NCBI GenBank assembly: GCA_023653785.1
Contig: JAMKCH010012439.1
Coordinates: 1 to 64,000, forward strand
Length of the DNA: 64,000 bases
Direction: 5' to 3'
From: Ophioderma brevispina
Lineage: Eukaryota; Echinodermata; Ophiuroidea; Amphilepidida; Ophiodermatidae
A program made the position numbers and the translations under genes. Below, in pieces: positions 39,101 to 48,999 of the stretch. The notes beneath the pieces were generated by a model. The model made no database searches and was not told where the DNA came from. It saw nothing but the letters and a program-made list of their open reading frames with translations. How positions within the stretch are numbered: the stretch's first letter is position 1; every line of letters starts with the position of its first letter.

Positions 39101-40845
39101 TAAACGTTTGATTTGATTGTCATGTTCCCTAAATATGGCAGATTAAAGGAACAGCGAATGATAACTGCCGATTGCACTCCAGAAGGAATACAGACACAGA
39201 AACCAAAAATATGGCTTCAAAACAGCCTCTTAATGAATTTTACGAGTTCATTAGGGGGTTACCCTAATGTTTATGAGATGAAATTATAGTGGTTGTGTGG
39301 ACCGTAAATGAGATAAAGTCAATGGAAGACAGCTGTCTTCGAAAAAATCGAGAAATTTGGAGACACCTGAAATGCAATTCGAATGATAAATCACGTGGTT
39401 TACGTAAATCATGTCTAATTACACGTTTCACAATGCATGACAAACAGCACCATGTCAACGGTGTGGTTTAAAAGTTGTTTTCAAGTTATCACGTGACCTC
39501 TTTCTTGCCATTAAATTTCCTGAGTCCAACGGTGATGAACGTGCTTCCATCTTTTATTGGCATTATCTCATTTTCGGTCCATACAACATACAGTTTTTTG
39601 CCCTAAACATTTAGAGCAGACCTGACAAACTCATGAAGTTCATTTAGCGACTATTTTTTTCCGTATTTCTTCTGGAGTACAATCTGCAAGTCATCATTAG
39701 CCAGCTCCTTTAACCCGCCATATTTTGGGATCATGACAATCAGATGGATCGTTTTTTCGCACTATACTTGATTTTGGAAAACAGCATCTGTTTGAAAATC
39801 ACAACTTTGGCAATGATTACGTAATGTGTAGTCAGGAACTCCTGGTACAATTTTAAATCATTTTTTAATATAAATTGCTTTTTCTGCATGTTGCAATACT
39901 TTTGGCAGTGTGTGTACTTTTGGTTTGCTAGGTGTTTTTTGAGTGTGTACGTGTGGTGTGTGTGTGTGTTCGTTCATGCTTTGTCATTCTATTTTAACCT
40001 TGCTTTCTTGTGCATGTGTTCATTTGTACTCGCTGATTTTGCTTCACCGATTTTATTCAAACTAGTTGTTTTATTTACAATGTAATGTTACAATATATCA
40101 ATGTTACTTCTTTAAGAGTCGTATTGTTGAATCCAATAAAAGAAATTAATATAATCAAATCACTTTTATCTCTATTGTAGGCATTGATGGTTCACTTCAT
40201 CCTTATGGGGAAGCTCACGCCTATGCCATGGACTATCGGGTATTAGGATTCAGAGAATGTGCCTCAGAGGTTGCTCGTTATCTGGTCACCGTCGAAGGCA
40301 TGGATATACAGGATCCTCTACGATTACGACTCATGAGTCACTTACAATGCTATATGGCTCAGCGTGAGTTCCAATCAAGACAACATTACTCAGTGCCTGG
40401 CCATCACCCACAATTTTCATCACACTCACATGGACAAACTCCTGTACTAAGTCATACGCAGCACAACGCAATCACGGCAAGTGAATCATCTCACGGTGCC
40501 CTGCCATCAAGCGGGAACAACGAAAGTACAAGGCAGATGTTGCCAATGATTACAAGTTCTAGTAACAATGAAGGTACCTCAGTACCGCCATCTTGTCACT
40601 CGAGACATCTACCACCCTCCACGGCTTCCAGTGCTGCTAGCCACACTCCATCGACTAATATCTCTCCGCCTTCAATGGCGTCTACCATTCCAGCCATTCA
40701 CACACAGTACCCAGGTGTTACATATAACAGTCTTCCAGTACTCTCACCCAATGGTTTCAGTCCTACGAACTCATCAGCTCACAGTGCGCACACAGCTATC
40801 GTTTCTAAGCCTTACAGACCGTGGGGTACAGAGATGGCATATTGA
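30050..40845 (+). CDS. HEY: HEY-family bHLH-Orange transcriptional repressor (five coding exons)
   Basis: Nuclear Notch-responsive repressor that binds E-box/class C sites as a dimer. Joined exons are 30050-30120, 31733-31763, 32879-32961, 38227-38299 and 40181-40845, all with GT-AG introns in matching phases except for the break noted here. The deduced protein is about 307 residues, close to vertebrate HEY1. It starts MKR with an acidic Ser-rich stretch. The basic region (about 27-43) has the HEY-type glycine (G34) where HES proteins have proline. HLH runs about 44-84, Orange about 103-145, then a Ser/His/Pro/Thr-rich tail, and the YRPW motif at 298-301 in [12 protein letters not shown] at the very end. 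The break: exon 3 is 83 nt where 84 are needed, so the frame is lost by one base between the second and fourth arginine codons near 32891-32896. No alternative splice site repairs it. An assembly indel is more likely than a dead gene because all else is intact. Family certain; paralogue number not decidable. Confidence 0.95.
30121..31732 (+). other. HEY intron 1
   Basis: 1.6 kb, GT-AG. It contains a weak Su(H)-like inverted GTGGGAA (30249-30255), a G/GT-rich tract near 30578-30601 and ATT/TTA-rich low-complexity DNA at about 31345-31505. No other exon recognised. Confidence 0.8.
31733..31763 (+). CDS. HEY: HEY coding exon 2 (31-nt microexon, basic region)
   Basis: Preceded by TCTTGCCCAG and followed by the strong donor GGG|GTAAGT. 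It adds one base to the split glycine, then encodes [10 protein letters not shown], the first half of the basic region. Phase (2 in, 0 out) fits exon 1 exactly. An acceptor three bases further on (31736) is also in phase and would drop one residue, so a NAGNAG-type choice is possible. Confidence 0.85.
31764..32878 (+). other. HEY intron 2
   Basis: 1.1 kb, GT-AG. It has a long T/C-rich tract (about 31825-31935) and a TTTTTTTTTC run near 32131; the long minus-strand frames over these tracts are composition artefacts. The acceptor is preceded by TTATTATTTTATTCAACAG. Confidence 0.8.
32879..32961 (+). CDS. HEY: HEY coding exon 3 (basic region to helix 1 and loop), frame broken by one missing base
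   Basis: It begins IIEKR in phase 0 and ends [18 protein letters not shown] in the phase that joins exon 4. The middle arginine run (32891-32898) lacks one base, so the two halves are in different frames. Length is 83 nt; 28 codons (84 nt) are encoded by the matching vertebrate exon. Donor CAG|GTAAAC. The conserved IIEK and RRDRINNSL blocks on either side identify the site of loss closely. Confidence 0.93.
32962..38226 (+). other. HEY intron 3
   Basis: 5.3 kb, the longest intron. It holds a 24-bp direct repeat (GAGCTTTAAACACATACAT, at 33648 and 33670) and the CACGTG-bearing repeats at 36336-36811. No further exon or RNA gene was recognised. Confidence 0.75.
36336..36811 (+). repeat. Four copies of a GGC(A/G)CGTGGC-AGGTGACTGG repeat in HEY intron 3
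   Basis: Copies lie at about 36336, 36399, 36712 and 36791, as two pairs about 375 bp apart. Within each pair the copies are separated by related CTAAATACCT-like spacers. The third and fourth contain a perfect CACGTG (36716-36721, 36794-36799) inside GGCACGTGGC, close to the E-box form favoured by HES/HEY proteins; the first two have CGCGTG instead. Two further shared blocks are AGGTGAC(T)GG and CACGAG(G/A)CTA. Confidence 0.7.
38227..38299 (+). CDS. HEY: HEY coding exon 4 (helix 2)
   Basis: 73 nt. It encodes [20 protein letters not shown] and LHAK, nearly identical to vertebrate HEY helix 2. Acceptor TCCCTCCAG|GGT in phase 0; donor AAAG|GTACAT in phase 1, somewhat weak in its downstream bases but positioned as in other HEY genes. 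Confidence 0.96.
38300..40180 (+). other. HEY intron 4
   Basis: 1.9 kb, GT-AG, with a T-rich acceptor (CACTTTTATCTCTATTGTAG). More than half of it is the palindromic Tc1-like insertion at 38941-39914. Confidence 0.85.
38941..39914. mobile_element. 0.97-kb palindromic Tc1-like element inside HEY intron 4
   Basis: Terminal inverted repeats are CACACACTGGCCAAAAG-TTTTGCAACATG at the left and CATGTTGCAATACTTTTGG-CAGTGTGTG at the right. The right end abuts TA (39915-39916); the left flank is TG, probably a mutated TA. GGCCAAAAGTTTTG-type termini are characteristic of Tc1-like elements. The inversion continues inward: GGCAGATTAAAGGAAC, ACTCCAGAAGGAATAC, GAGTTCATT and TGGACCGTAAATGAGATAA on the left all have inverted counterparts on the right (down to about 39535). 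The element is therefore almost entirely two facing half-copies. No complete transposase frame remains. Confidence 0.8.
40181..40845 (+). CDS. HEY: HEY coding exon 5 (Orange domain, tail and YRPW motif)
   Basis: The exon completes the split glycine and encodes 220 more residues to TGA. The Orange domain is [20 protein letters not shown] and the following [11 protein letters not shown], as in HEY1/HEY2. The linker before it ([14 protein letters not shown]) is longer than the vertebrate one. The tail is rich in Ser, His, Pro and Thr. It ends [18 protein letters not shown] defines the subfamily, and the GTE that follows is also conserved. Confidence 0.97.
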
Positions 40846-42204
40846 ACATCTGTTGAAGAGACTGGAGCAAATATTGAGCCAGAATTTACGTATTATTGAA
40901 CTGAGCATTTTGAGAATGTTGAGTTATGTCCCTTTTGTATCTGAACTCCAACATTGAATGTTACTGAATAGACAATAACTTGCTTTCTGATTGTAAGCGA
41001 TCTAATGGTAAACAAAATACCCTTAAAGCAGAGTGAGAACCGATGTCAAGAAAGAAAGTCCTATAAAACGGAGAACTTCTAGGGGTCCATTGACTGCGGG
41101 TTTTATATTGCGCGCATTATTTGATTTTTGGCTTCATCTACAAGATCTGTGGAAACTAGGATACTCTGGTATGGAGGGACTCGCATTTCTCTTTCACCGG
41201 GACCACGCTACAACATGTACAAGGCGTTGATGAAAACCCTGAAAACAGATTAAGAGTGAATTGATAAATAATCGAAAGATGACATTTGTCAATGGCAGTT
41301 TTTTTATTGTAAACTTTTGCGAAACAATAAGAAACTATTCAGTGTAGCCTCGTTTACCATTAGAAGCGAAATCAATTTTAAGAGTGTCTCTAATGTTATT
41401 CTAATGTTGTCTAAAGAACATGTTATTATGAACACTGAATGTCAACTTATAAAGAATTTCTATTTTGGCAGATCTTTCCATCATTTCTGTGATTGCCATT
41501 TTATACACCACAGAGATTAAGCAAATCGCATTGCTATAGCATTCTGCAATTATTTTGTTTTTGCAGACCATGCACGCATACACTCAAAGGAAAATGTATT
41601 TAAATAAGTGAAAACAATTTACAAAATACAAACGGTAACATTTTGCCTTATATGATATTCAAAGATGAGGTGTAAGTTAAATATTCAAAGACCAAAAACA
41701 TTATAGGGCACCTCGTCATTGGACATGAACTTCATTAGTAAGGCTATCCATTTCAATACTTACTTATTTTGCAAAACGAAACGAAACAGATACTGGCCTC
41801 ATTACTTACATTACACACTTTATTCATCATACACTTACTGAATAAAGCTCTTAAACCAATGGGTAGAGTAACCCTCTTTCGTTTCGTTTCGTTTCGCAAT
41901 AAGCGGTAATATATAGTGAGCGTCAATACCGAATAAACCTGATAATGCAGGGATAATCTTATAGAGGACTAGGAAAAAATTTTGGTCAGTATTAACATTA
42001 TATAGCAATAACACACCAAAATATTTTAACAAAACAACAGTGAAAGGATTTGAAGTTGTTAAAGACAGTTGCTGTTCTCAGCCTTGTTGAAGTCCAATGT
42101 GCTACCAATTCTTCTAAAGAAAATGTTTTTGTAAATGTTTTAAAAACATTGTGAATCAATGTTTTGTCCTCTTTTTGTATGATAATATAGCGTATGTCAA
42201 TAAA
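40846..42204 (+). other. HEY 3' untranslated region (extent uncertain)
   Basis: Candidate polyadenylation signals AATAAA lie at 41841-41846 and 42199-42204; the first is about 1 kb after the stop. A short inverted pair of GAAAC pentamer repeats (41777-41791, and GTTTC at 41880-41895) brackets the first signal. The true cleavage site cannot be told from sequence. Confidence 0.45.
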
Positions 42205-43531
42205 ACCGCGGGATTCAAAGTTATTTTTTCTGAGAAAATTATGTAACCTATGTGTCTGAATTTCATAGGGATTTGATTGTCCATAATCTCATCTTTGACA
42301 AGATTTTTGTTTGGTAGAATTTTCATTTTTGGTTCAAAAGCTATGGCAAAGTTTGTGACGCCCTTCTGAACCCGGTTAGGCTGATTCATTGACCTTAACA
42401 CAACGACCAATTATGCAAAATGTAGGTAGACATTGAAGGCAATTAAAACAAAATAAGACTTTGTATGAAACAACTGGTGCTTAGTATTATTTTAAAGTTA
42501 ATAACTGGACTTGCATTGTTTCAAAGTATCACGAATGCCACATCGGCAGTTATTGATTATAGTAGGATTTTTTATTCCTGTCAGATCATTAAAAGTTTTT
42601 GGGGCTTGTCGAAGATTCCATTCGTTCTGAGAGATTGCATACTTTACACAATCAGTACAATAGAAATTGATGTCACTATAGCGGATAAGATTAAGGCCAT
42701 AATTACAAAATGTCCCTTTTCTCACGAAGAAAATATTACAAGGCAAATGCACTGAATAAATTCCAAACACCAAACTTGAACAAACTCTGAAGCATTCAAC
42801 ATAGGAAAATGATACGAATAAGTAATTATTACTCACCAAAGTTCTTTTACGATATTAGAAAATCTGATACGTTTACATTTATTCGTCTTGTTCCAGATAT
42901 AATATTTGGCAGCTTGGTCCAATCATTTAAGTATTTTAGAGTTTTGGTCACTCATAACAGACTACAATATTTACGTGGCCTAATCCTCCTCTTCTCCCAG
43001 CTTCAATGTCCATGACACTTAATTTGTTCTTTGATTGACGCCAACAAAGGAATCGATAGCGTGTCTCGGACTTCATACGACAATCTATTCAATAATTGAA
43101 TCTGGTATGAAGCCTTTACATATTCGATACAAAAAAGGTTCATGTAAAATGGGTTAAAGCATCATATTCTATTGAACAAGTTGAGCATTTCAGCTGTTAA
43201 TACGGCTTTTTAGTTTTGAACTCAACACATCCCCCTCCAAATGAATTCTTACCATCGACAATATGCGTTTACTGACAGGAATAAACAATCAGACTATAAT
43301 AACATTGATTTTTTAAAGGTTTATGTAGGCCTCATCCTGCTACACCTGACATTCTTTGTAATTCACAAAGGTTCTCACCTGTACTGATATCAAACCTTTC
43401 ATTAGGCATCCGTGATTTCACAAATGATGACAGTACCTTGGAATTTATAACCCTTCTTCAATATAATTTATCTCAGGACATTAGTAGTGATATGAGATGG
43501 GATAAAAGCACAGCGAAGAGGAGGAATTGTA
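42205..43531. other. Gene-free stretch
   Basis: No recognisable coding or RNA feature. Opposed frames at 42465-42755 (+) and 42498-42839 (-) overlap and match nothing known. Confidence 0.45.
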
Positions 43532-43977
43532 CAGGGTGAGTCAAAAAAAACTTGACCCGGATTGTGGCCGCCATTTTGAGTTTTCAAATAATATATGTAT
43601 AACGTATGTGATATCATCGGAAAGCCTATTTCATTATCTTTAATTTGCTGCAAAGATAATTTCAATCGGTTAAGTATAGGCCGAGCTACAGTCTTTTGAA
43701 TCAAGTAGTCCGGTTTTCACCCTATCCACGGTTTCCCATTTGAATGCACGGCGCCCGACTAAGCAAATGTGATTCCGTGGCCAGTGCAGAAAACCACCGA
43801 CTGCTTGATTCAAACGACTGTAACTCGGTCTATACCTAACCGATGTGAATGATCTTTGAAGCAAATTAAAGACAATTAACTAAGCTTTCAGATGATATCA
43901 CATATGTTAGATGTATGTTACTTGAAAATTCAAAATGGCGGACATAATCAGGGTCAAGTTTTTTTTGATTCACCCTG
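43532..43977. mobile_element. 446-bp TA-flanked palindromic MITE
   Basis: The ends read CAGGGTGAGTCAAAAAAAAC and the complement of CAGGGTGAATCAAAAAAAAC, both followed by TTGACCC. Perfect TA flanks are at 43530-43531 and 43978-43979. Inversion continues through GGCCGCCATTTTGA, GTGATATCATC-GAAAGC, TCGGTTA-GTATAG and GACTGTAACTC/GAGCTACAGTC to a short unpaired centre near 43735-43780. Arms are therefore about 200 bp each. Termini are close to those of the 25885 element, pointing to the same Tc1/mariner-type mobilising enzyme. Confidence 0.92.
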
Positions 43978-45288
43978 TACTTTGAAAATGTTAACATTAC
44001 GATGAAAAGGGTGGTTTATGTGTTTAATAATTTGTTTCTAATCCTGCGTTTTTATTGACACGCGCTGTATTGACGGCATTGTGATCATAAATCATATTTA
44101 TGAGGTTTTAATTACTCTAATACTTATCTTTTAATACCTCAAATTAAGGGCCTTACAATAGTGCCTAATGTTTTCACATCCTGTTGGCTTCCATGTGAAT
44201 ATTTTTTTAATGTTTTGATGTTTTTAAATTCTGCAAAAACTATGATTTTAATACAATACTAATCATATTTTTTCACTTTGTTTTAACTCTACTGCGCATT
44301 CAAGAGGTTGTAACATCTAAGAAAGGAATAAAAATGATTTCACTACGGATATTTTTTCAGTTTATCCACTGTGCTCGTTTTTAGTTGCCAGTTGTAGTTT
44401 TACAGTCTAACCAAATTGATTTGAAGATAATTATTATGATACGAAGGAAGACGATGCTTGTTTAAACATGACAGATCGTCATTATCTTCTAAATTTCAGC
44501 AAACAACTACAAAAAAATGCAAATTAATCATTTGTGACATTTTTCATTAAAACATTCTTCCGATAGAATGCTATTTTATCGTTTTTTAGGTATTTATCTC
44601 ATTTTTATACAGATAAAAAGTGGTTTCACTACAACTCGACCAACTTTGTGCACACTTCATGAAGCAATATAATTTTCTTACAGTTTTGTACTCCCCATTT
44701 ATACATTGTCATGTGTATGTTTTGTAATGTTTGTATATAAGTTTGATAAAAAATAATGTGAAAAGTGTGCTGATATTTGCAAATAAAATATAAGAAAGAC
44801 CAACAATTCTTCATCCATTTTGTATCTTAATTCGTATAGAACATTGGTATTCAGGTGTGTACAAAATCATGCATAGGAGTTGTAGATTACACTGAATTAA
44901 TATGTTTCTTGTCAGAATTCGATCAAAATTGGTCTTTGATCATGTTGATTATAAAATTTATTTTTATAAAGGTAATGATTCTAATATTACCAAACAAAGA
45001 CAACATGGAAATCATCAAAACTATAACATTCCACCAATTTCTGCATCACACCTTAACTTTGTATTTATATACAAAAACAATAATAAATTTCTTGATTTTA
45101 TCATCCTGAAGAAAGAATCTAGAGGCGTTTTTTTATCTTTTGATATGACTCTGGATTTACGCCAAGAAATTTGCAAGTCTCGTGGCTCAAGCTACATTGA
45201 TGTACGAATACTTACACACTTCTTCGTGTATTGTTTTTACATGATTTCTTTCTTAAAATGTGCATTTTCATACGTCCAGGCGCAATAG
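43978..45288. other. Gene-free stretch
   Basis: No recognisable gene. The plus-strand frames at 44855-45109 and 44902-45288 (128 codons) are AT-biased and unassigned. Confidence 0.4.
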
Positions 45289-46182
45289 ACTGTATTCAAT
45301 ATACGACGTCAGTCACAAGCCATGTTGGTAGACAAGATGCACACATTCCAGGACGCAATACATTAAACTGCCAATTTATCCATGTGTAGCATCTGCACAG
45401 AGATCATTGGCAGGTGGATGTATTGTAGTCTTGGAATGTATCTATCTTGTTCACCAACATGGCTGGGTACAATACATTAAGCTGTCAATCGATCCTTGTG
45501 TAGCATTTGCACAGCGATCATTGACAGGTGAATGTATGGTTATCCTAGAATGCCTTGTCCACCAACATGGCTGGATACAATACATAAAGCTGTCAATCGA
45601 TCTTGTGTAGCATTTGCACAACTATCATTGACAGGTGAATGTATGGTTATCCCCCCCCCCTAAAGAATGCCTTGTCCACCAACATGGCTGGATACAATAC
45701 ATACAGCTGTCAATCGATCCTTGTGTAGCATTTGCACAGCGATCATTGACAGGTGAATGTATGGTTATCCTAGAATGCCTTGTCCACCAACATGGCTGGA
45801 TACAATACATAAAGCTGTCAATCGATCCTTGTGTAGCATTTGCACAACTATCATTGACAGGTGAATGTATGGTTATCCTAGAATGCCTTGTCCACCAACA
45901 TGGCTGGATACAATACATAAAGCTGTCAATCGATCCTTGTGTAGCATTTGCACAGCGATCATTGACAGGTGAATGTATGGTTATCCTAGAATGCCTTGTC
46001 CACCAACATAGCCGACTATTCAAAACGGTCAGTGTATACCGTATTCAATATGACGTCAGCCACCAGACATGTTGGTGGACAAGATGCATACATTCCAGGA
46101 CTACAATACATTCAGCTGTCACAGGGATCATTGACAGGTGAATGTATTTTAGTACTGGAATGCGTCTATCTTGTCCACCAAC
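45289..46182. repeat. Foldback element expanded into a 108-bp tandem array
   Basis: At each end is an imperfect hairpin: 45320-45462 and about 46067-46182, each with arms CCATGTTGGTRGACAAGATG...ACATTCCAGGAC and its complement. Each hairpin is preceded by a shared TATTCAATAT-ACGACGTCAG leader (45293 and 46042). Between them lie about five units of 108 bp; CACCAACATGG starts at 45452, 45560, 45677, 45785, 45893 and 46001. One unit is 117 bp because a run of Cs replaces CCTAG (about 45650). Because 108 is divisible by three, both strands stay open (45635-46141 +, 45625-46023 -), but the frames are by-products of the repeat. Confidence 0.92.
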
Positions 46183-46327
46183 ATGGCCGACTATCAAAAC
46201 GGTCAGTATTGACCAATTTATGGGAAGAATACATCACATACACAACTACTCCTTATACATGTTAAGGCGCAGCTTACTATGGCCAATTGTGTTGGGACCA
46301 GGCCAATTTTGAAATTAACTGATGCCT

Positions 46328-46446
46328 GGGGTTAGGGTTAGAATTTAGGGTTAGGGTTTATAAATATTTTTAGGGTTAGGGTTTATAGTTAGTTTAGGGT
46401 AAGGGTTTAACCCTAGGGTTAGGTTTATGGTTAGGGATAGGGTTAG
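46328..46446 (+). repeat. Interstitial telomeric sequence (degenerate TTAGGG)
   Basis: About 120 bp of TTAGGG and near variants (TTTAGGG, TTAGGT, AAGGG). A local AACCCTAGGGTT palindrome marks a switch of orientation near 46408. TTAGGG is the vertebrate and general deuterostome telomere unit, also found in many other animals. The block lies about 145 bp from the foldback array. Confidence 0.93.
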
Positions 46447-48999
46447 AACAGATATGATGAAATCGACCAGCTTGACGCCTTTCCATTACTTACCGTGCTT
46501 ACGTTTACCAAATTGCAGCAACTTTCTAGAAAATTCAAAGTAGCTCAAGGATTGAGCACTAAGAAGGAAACACACATTTGTTATATTTAGTTCAATCAAT
46601 ATACTTACAAGACTATGTGATGTGATTCATTGTAAAATCAAAACAACACAAATTGTGATGTGACTTGATTTTCTTAACCAGCTTCCATCAATTCAAACAC
46701 ATGTCTTCACAATAATGATTGCAGTTTCCAGAAACTCGAGCTGAGCTAGCGAAAAGAAATCACAAATTTTATACTGTCTTTTTTGTAAAAAACCTTTTTA
46801 ATTGAAATAGAATGTAAGTAGTTTACATTAAATGTTATCACTGATACTGCTAACCGTAAAAGATGATATGGTGGCACTGGAAGAATACAGTTAAAGACGT
46901 ACAAACAAGAGTTTGAGTAATATTATTAAGAAGCGTTTGAGACATATCAGAGAGAGAGCAAGTCCAGCGTTTTATTAATGTTTGCGCAGACTCAGGCATG
47001 TGACAAAAAAGGAGAAAAAGATAGGGATATAGGCCTATATATCTCCCTGCGTTTTTACTATATATTTTTTTTTTTTTTTTTTTTTATATAAATATATATA
47101 TATAGCGAGGGAGAGAGAGAGACGAGACATACGAAAGCACATGTCTACACTTACACGAACTACTGATAGCGACAATCATACATATTTAGGCTCATTTATT
47201 TTATACATAATGAATCTAAAGCAGTTGGTATTCTTGAATCATTCACACCAATGTTTTGCTTAGGTGGACTTTGTTCCTAGGAAAAAAAAACGACATGCCC
47301 TGGCCCTACTTGCTGTACCAATAATTTTCATGATATTTTTTTTAATTTGTATGTATTAATCTTAGTAAGTCATTATTAATTCAAAAAAGTATGGCCAAGG
47401 GCTTAGAGATATCAATATGAAATGTTGAGCGAGTCCTTAGATTTAACCATTACCACCAAATACCCTGATACCACAAGGATCCAGACGGCTTTTGAACTGG
47501 GTACAATTTGTTTATGTGAAGTTGTGTTATATTGGCATTCATACACGAACTTGAGCAATATCATTAATGATGTCGATAAATGCAACCCACTGAACAAAAA
47601 CGTTTTGTGTTAATTCAATACAACTCCAAATTCAGAGAGAAAAACCAACACCAATCCACTGTAGAGTTTCTAAACCCGTCAAGTTTACCCTTATTTTTGG
47701 CAAGGTTATTACCAGTTGAAATTCTACGCATGGTTACATCCAAATGAATTGATGAGGCGGAACCTATTTCTATTTGTTGACCTTTTAAGTTTGCTTGCTT
47801 CTCCGCGAAGGATTCCTCGGCCCGCGGTTTAGTGGACCGTTTCATGTTCATTCAGTCATCGTGGGAACAAACTCCTCACAATACCAAAAAGCAGCATCTT
47901 GTTTTCATGGTTTTTTTTGTCATTCCATTTAAAGAGTAACATTTGCGAAGTTGTAAGTCAGTGGGCGGGCAATATGTGTAATTATGAAAATTGTCTGAAT
48001 GCAAGAGATATAATACGACAGCGATTAACCTATGCTGTATATCAGCTGTTGTGACGATACTATCTTACGTTTATAGAGTATTGTTTTGGACCTGGTCCTG
48101 GAGGCACAATTTAATTGTTGCATGACGATAACGATAATAATTATTAAATTTATAAAGGTAAAATCCATAACCTCATTAATGTTTTTGCAATTTTTAATTC
48201 CTAACCCCTTTTACTGCGTTGCTCTCGCTTGTAAAACCCAGATATGATCTTTGCTACCTCAACCACCATATGGTTTAGGGATTTACAATTACCATAATTT
48301 CATGGGACAATCGTTTTGAACTGATGGTCTGATATAACGTTAAGTCGGGACATTATAAAAACACGCCAAAGTGCTAACAATATTGAAGATATTGATGATT
48401 ATTTTAAAGAATATAATTGTTACAGCTTTATGATGATTACGAGTATATTGAAATGCGGTAGAGCTGTTTGACCCCATGCAAATTGTCTCTTTTATTTTTA
48501 GAGCAATTTTAAGCAATGGCGACACAATTAATTTTAACAATAGATATAAGTAGGGACATGCAAGAGCTATTACCTTTGCAAAAATCAGAAAAATCCATTG
48601 CGGGAATCTTGCCATATAGGCCTACAAAGGTTATGATTTGTATGTTACAGCGCCCTATATATGCCAATTTCCCATAGAAAGATGTGTAAAACTAGATTTT
48701 TATGAAAAATCATATTTGCCCGCAATGAAATTTCATCAAATTTACACAGGATGTAGTTAGTGGAATAAATACTCTAAATTAGTTGTCAAAAGTGTGTCGC
48801 CATTGATATTTTTTGTTTTATTCTGTGGCTGGGCCACAATGTGTAAGTTAGCGTAACGCAGGTAACTTGTCGAAAATGGATAAATGGACTCAAATGTGGC
48901 TCAGTATTATCAGTCTAAGAAAAAATATTTCCAACTGTGAGAGCGATTGTTAGGAATTGTTCATGGCAATAAAGTACATATGTTATACCCTTATCACAT
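46447..48999. other. Gene-free stretch with simple repeats
   Basis: It holds T19/TA-rich DNA (about 47060-47102), a GA block (47106-47122) and the unassigned minus-strand frame at 47615-47851. Nothing else recognised. Confidence 0.4.
47615..47851 (-). other. Unassigned 78-codon frame, possible 5' exon
   Basis: The first two Met codons give MNMKRSTKPRAEESFAEKQ, polar and basic, unlike the AT-driven frames around it. A GGGTAAAC in the frame (about 47683-47690 on the complement) could be a splice donor. An inverted CGTGGGAA (47860-47867) lies just upstream. The MKR start and Su(H) motif echo HEY exon 1, but no bHLH or Orange exon occurs downstream on this strand before the HEY gene. No family recognised; may be chance. 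Confidence 0.15.

Noticed and set aside
40568..40957. 129-codon frame overlapping HEY exon 5
   Set aside because: A shadow frame of the HEY tail; no independent evidence.
45625..46141. 168-codon (+) and 132-codon (-) frames over the same DNA, looking like a repeat protein
   Set aside because: The 108-bp unit is divisible by three, so any stop-free phase stays open on both strands; the frames include the poly-C insertion and hairpin arms and have no start context or splice support.
46328..46446. True chromosome end
   Set aside because: The TTAGGG block is short, degenerate, changes orientation and has unique DNA on both sides.
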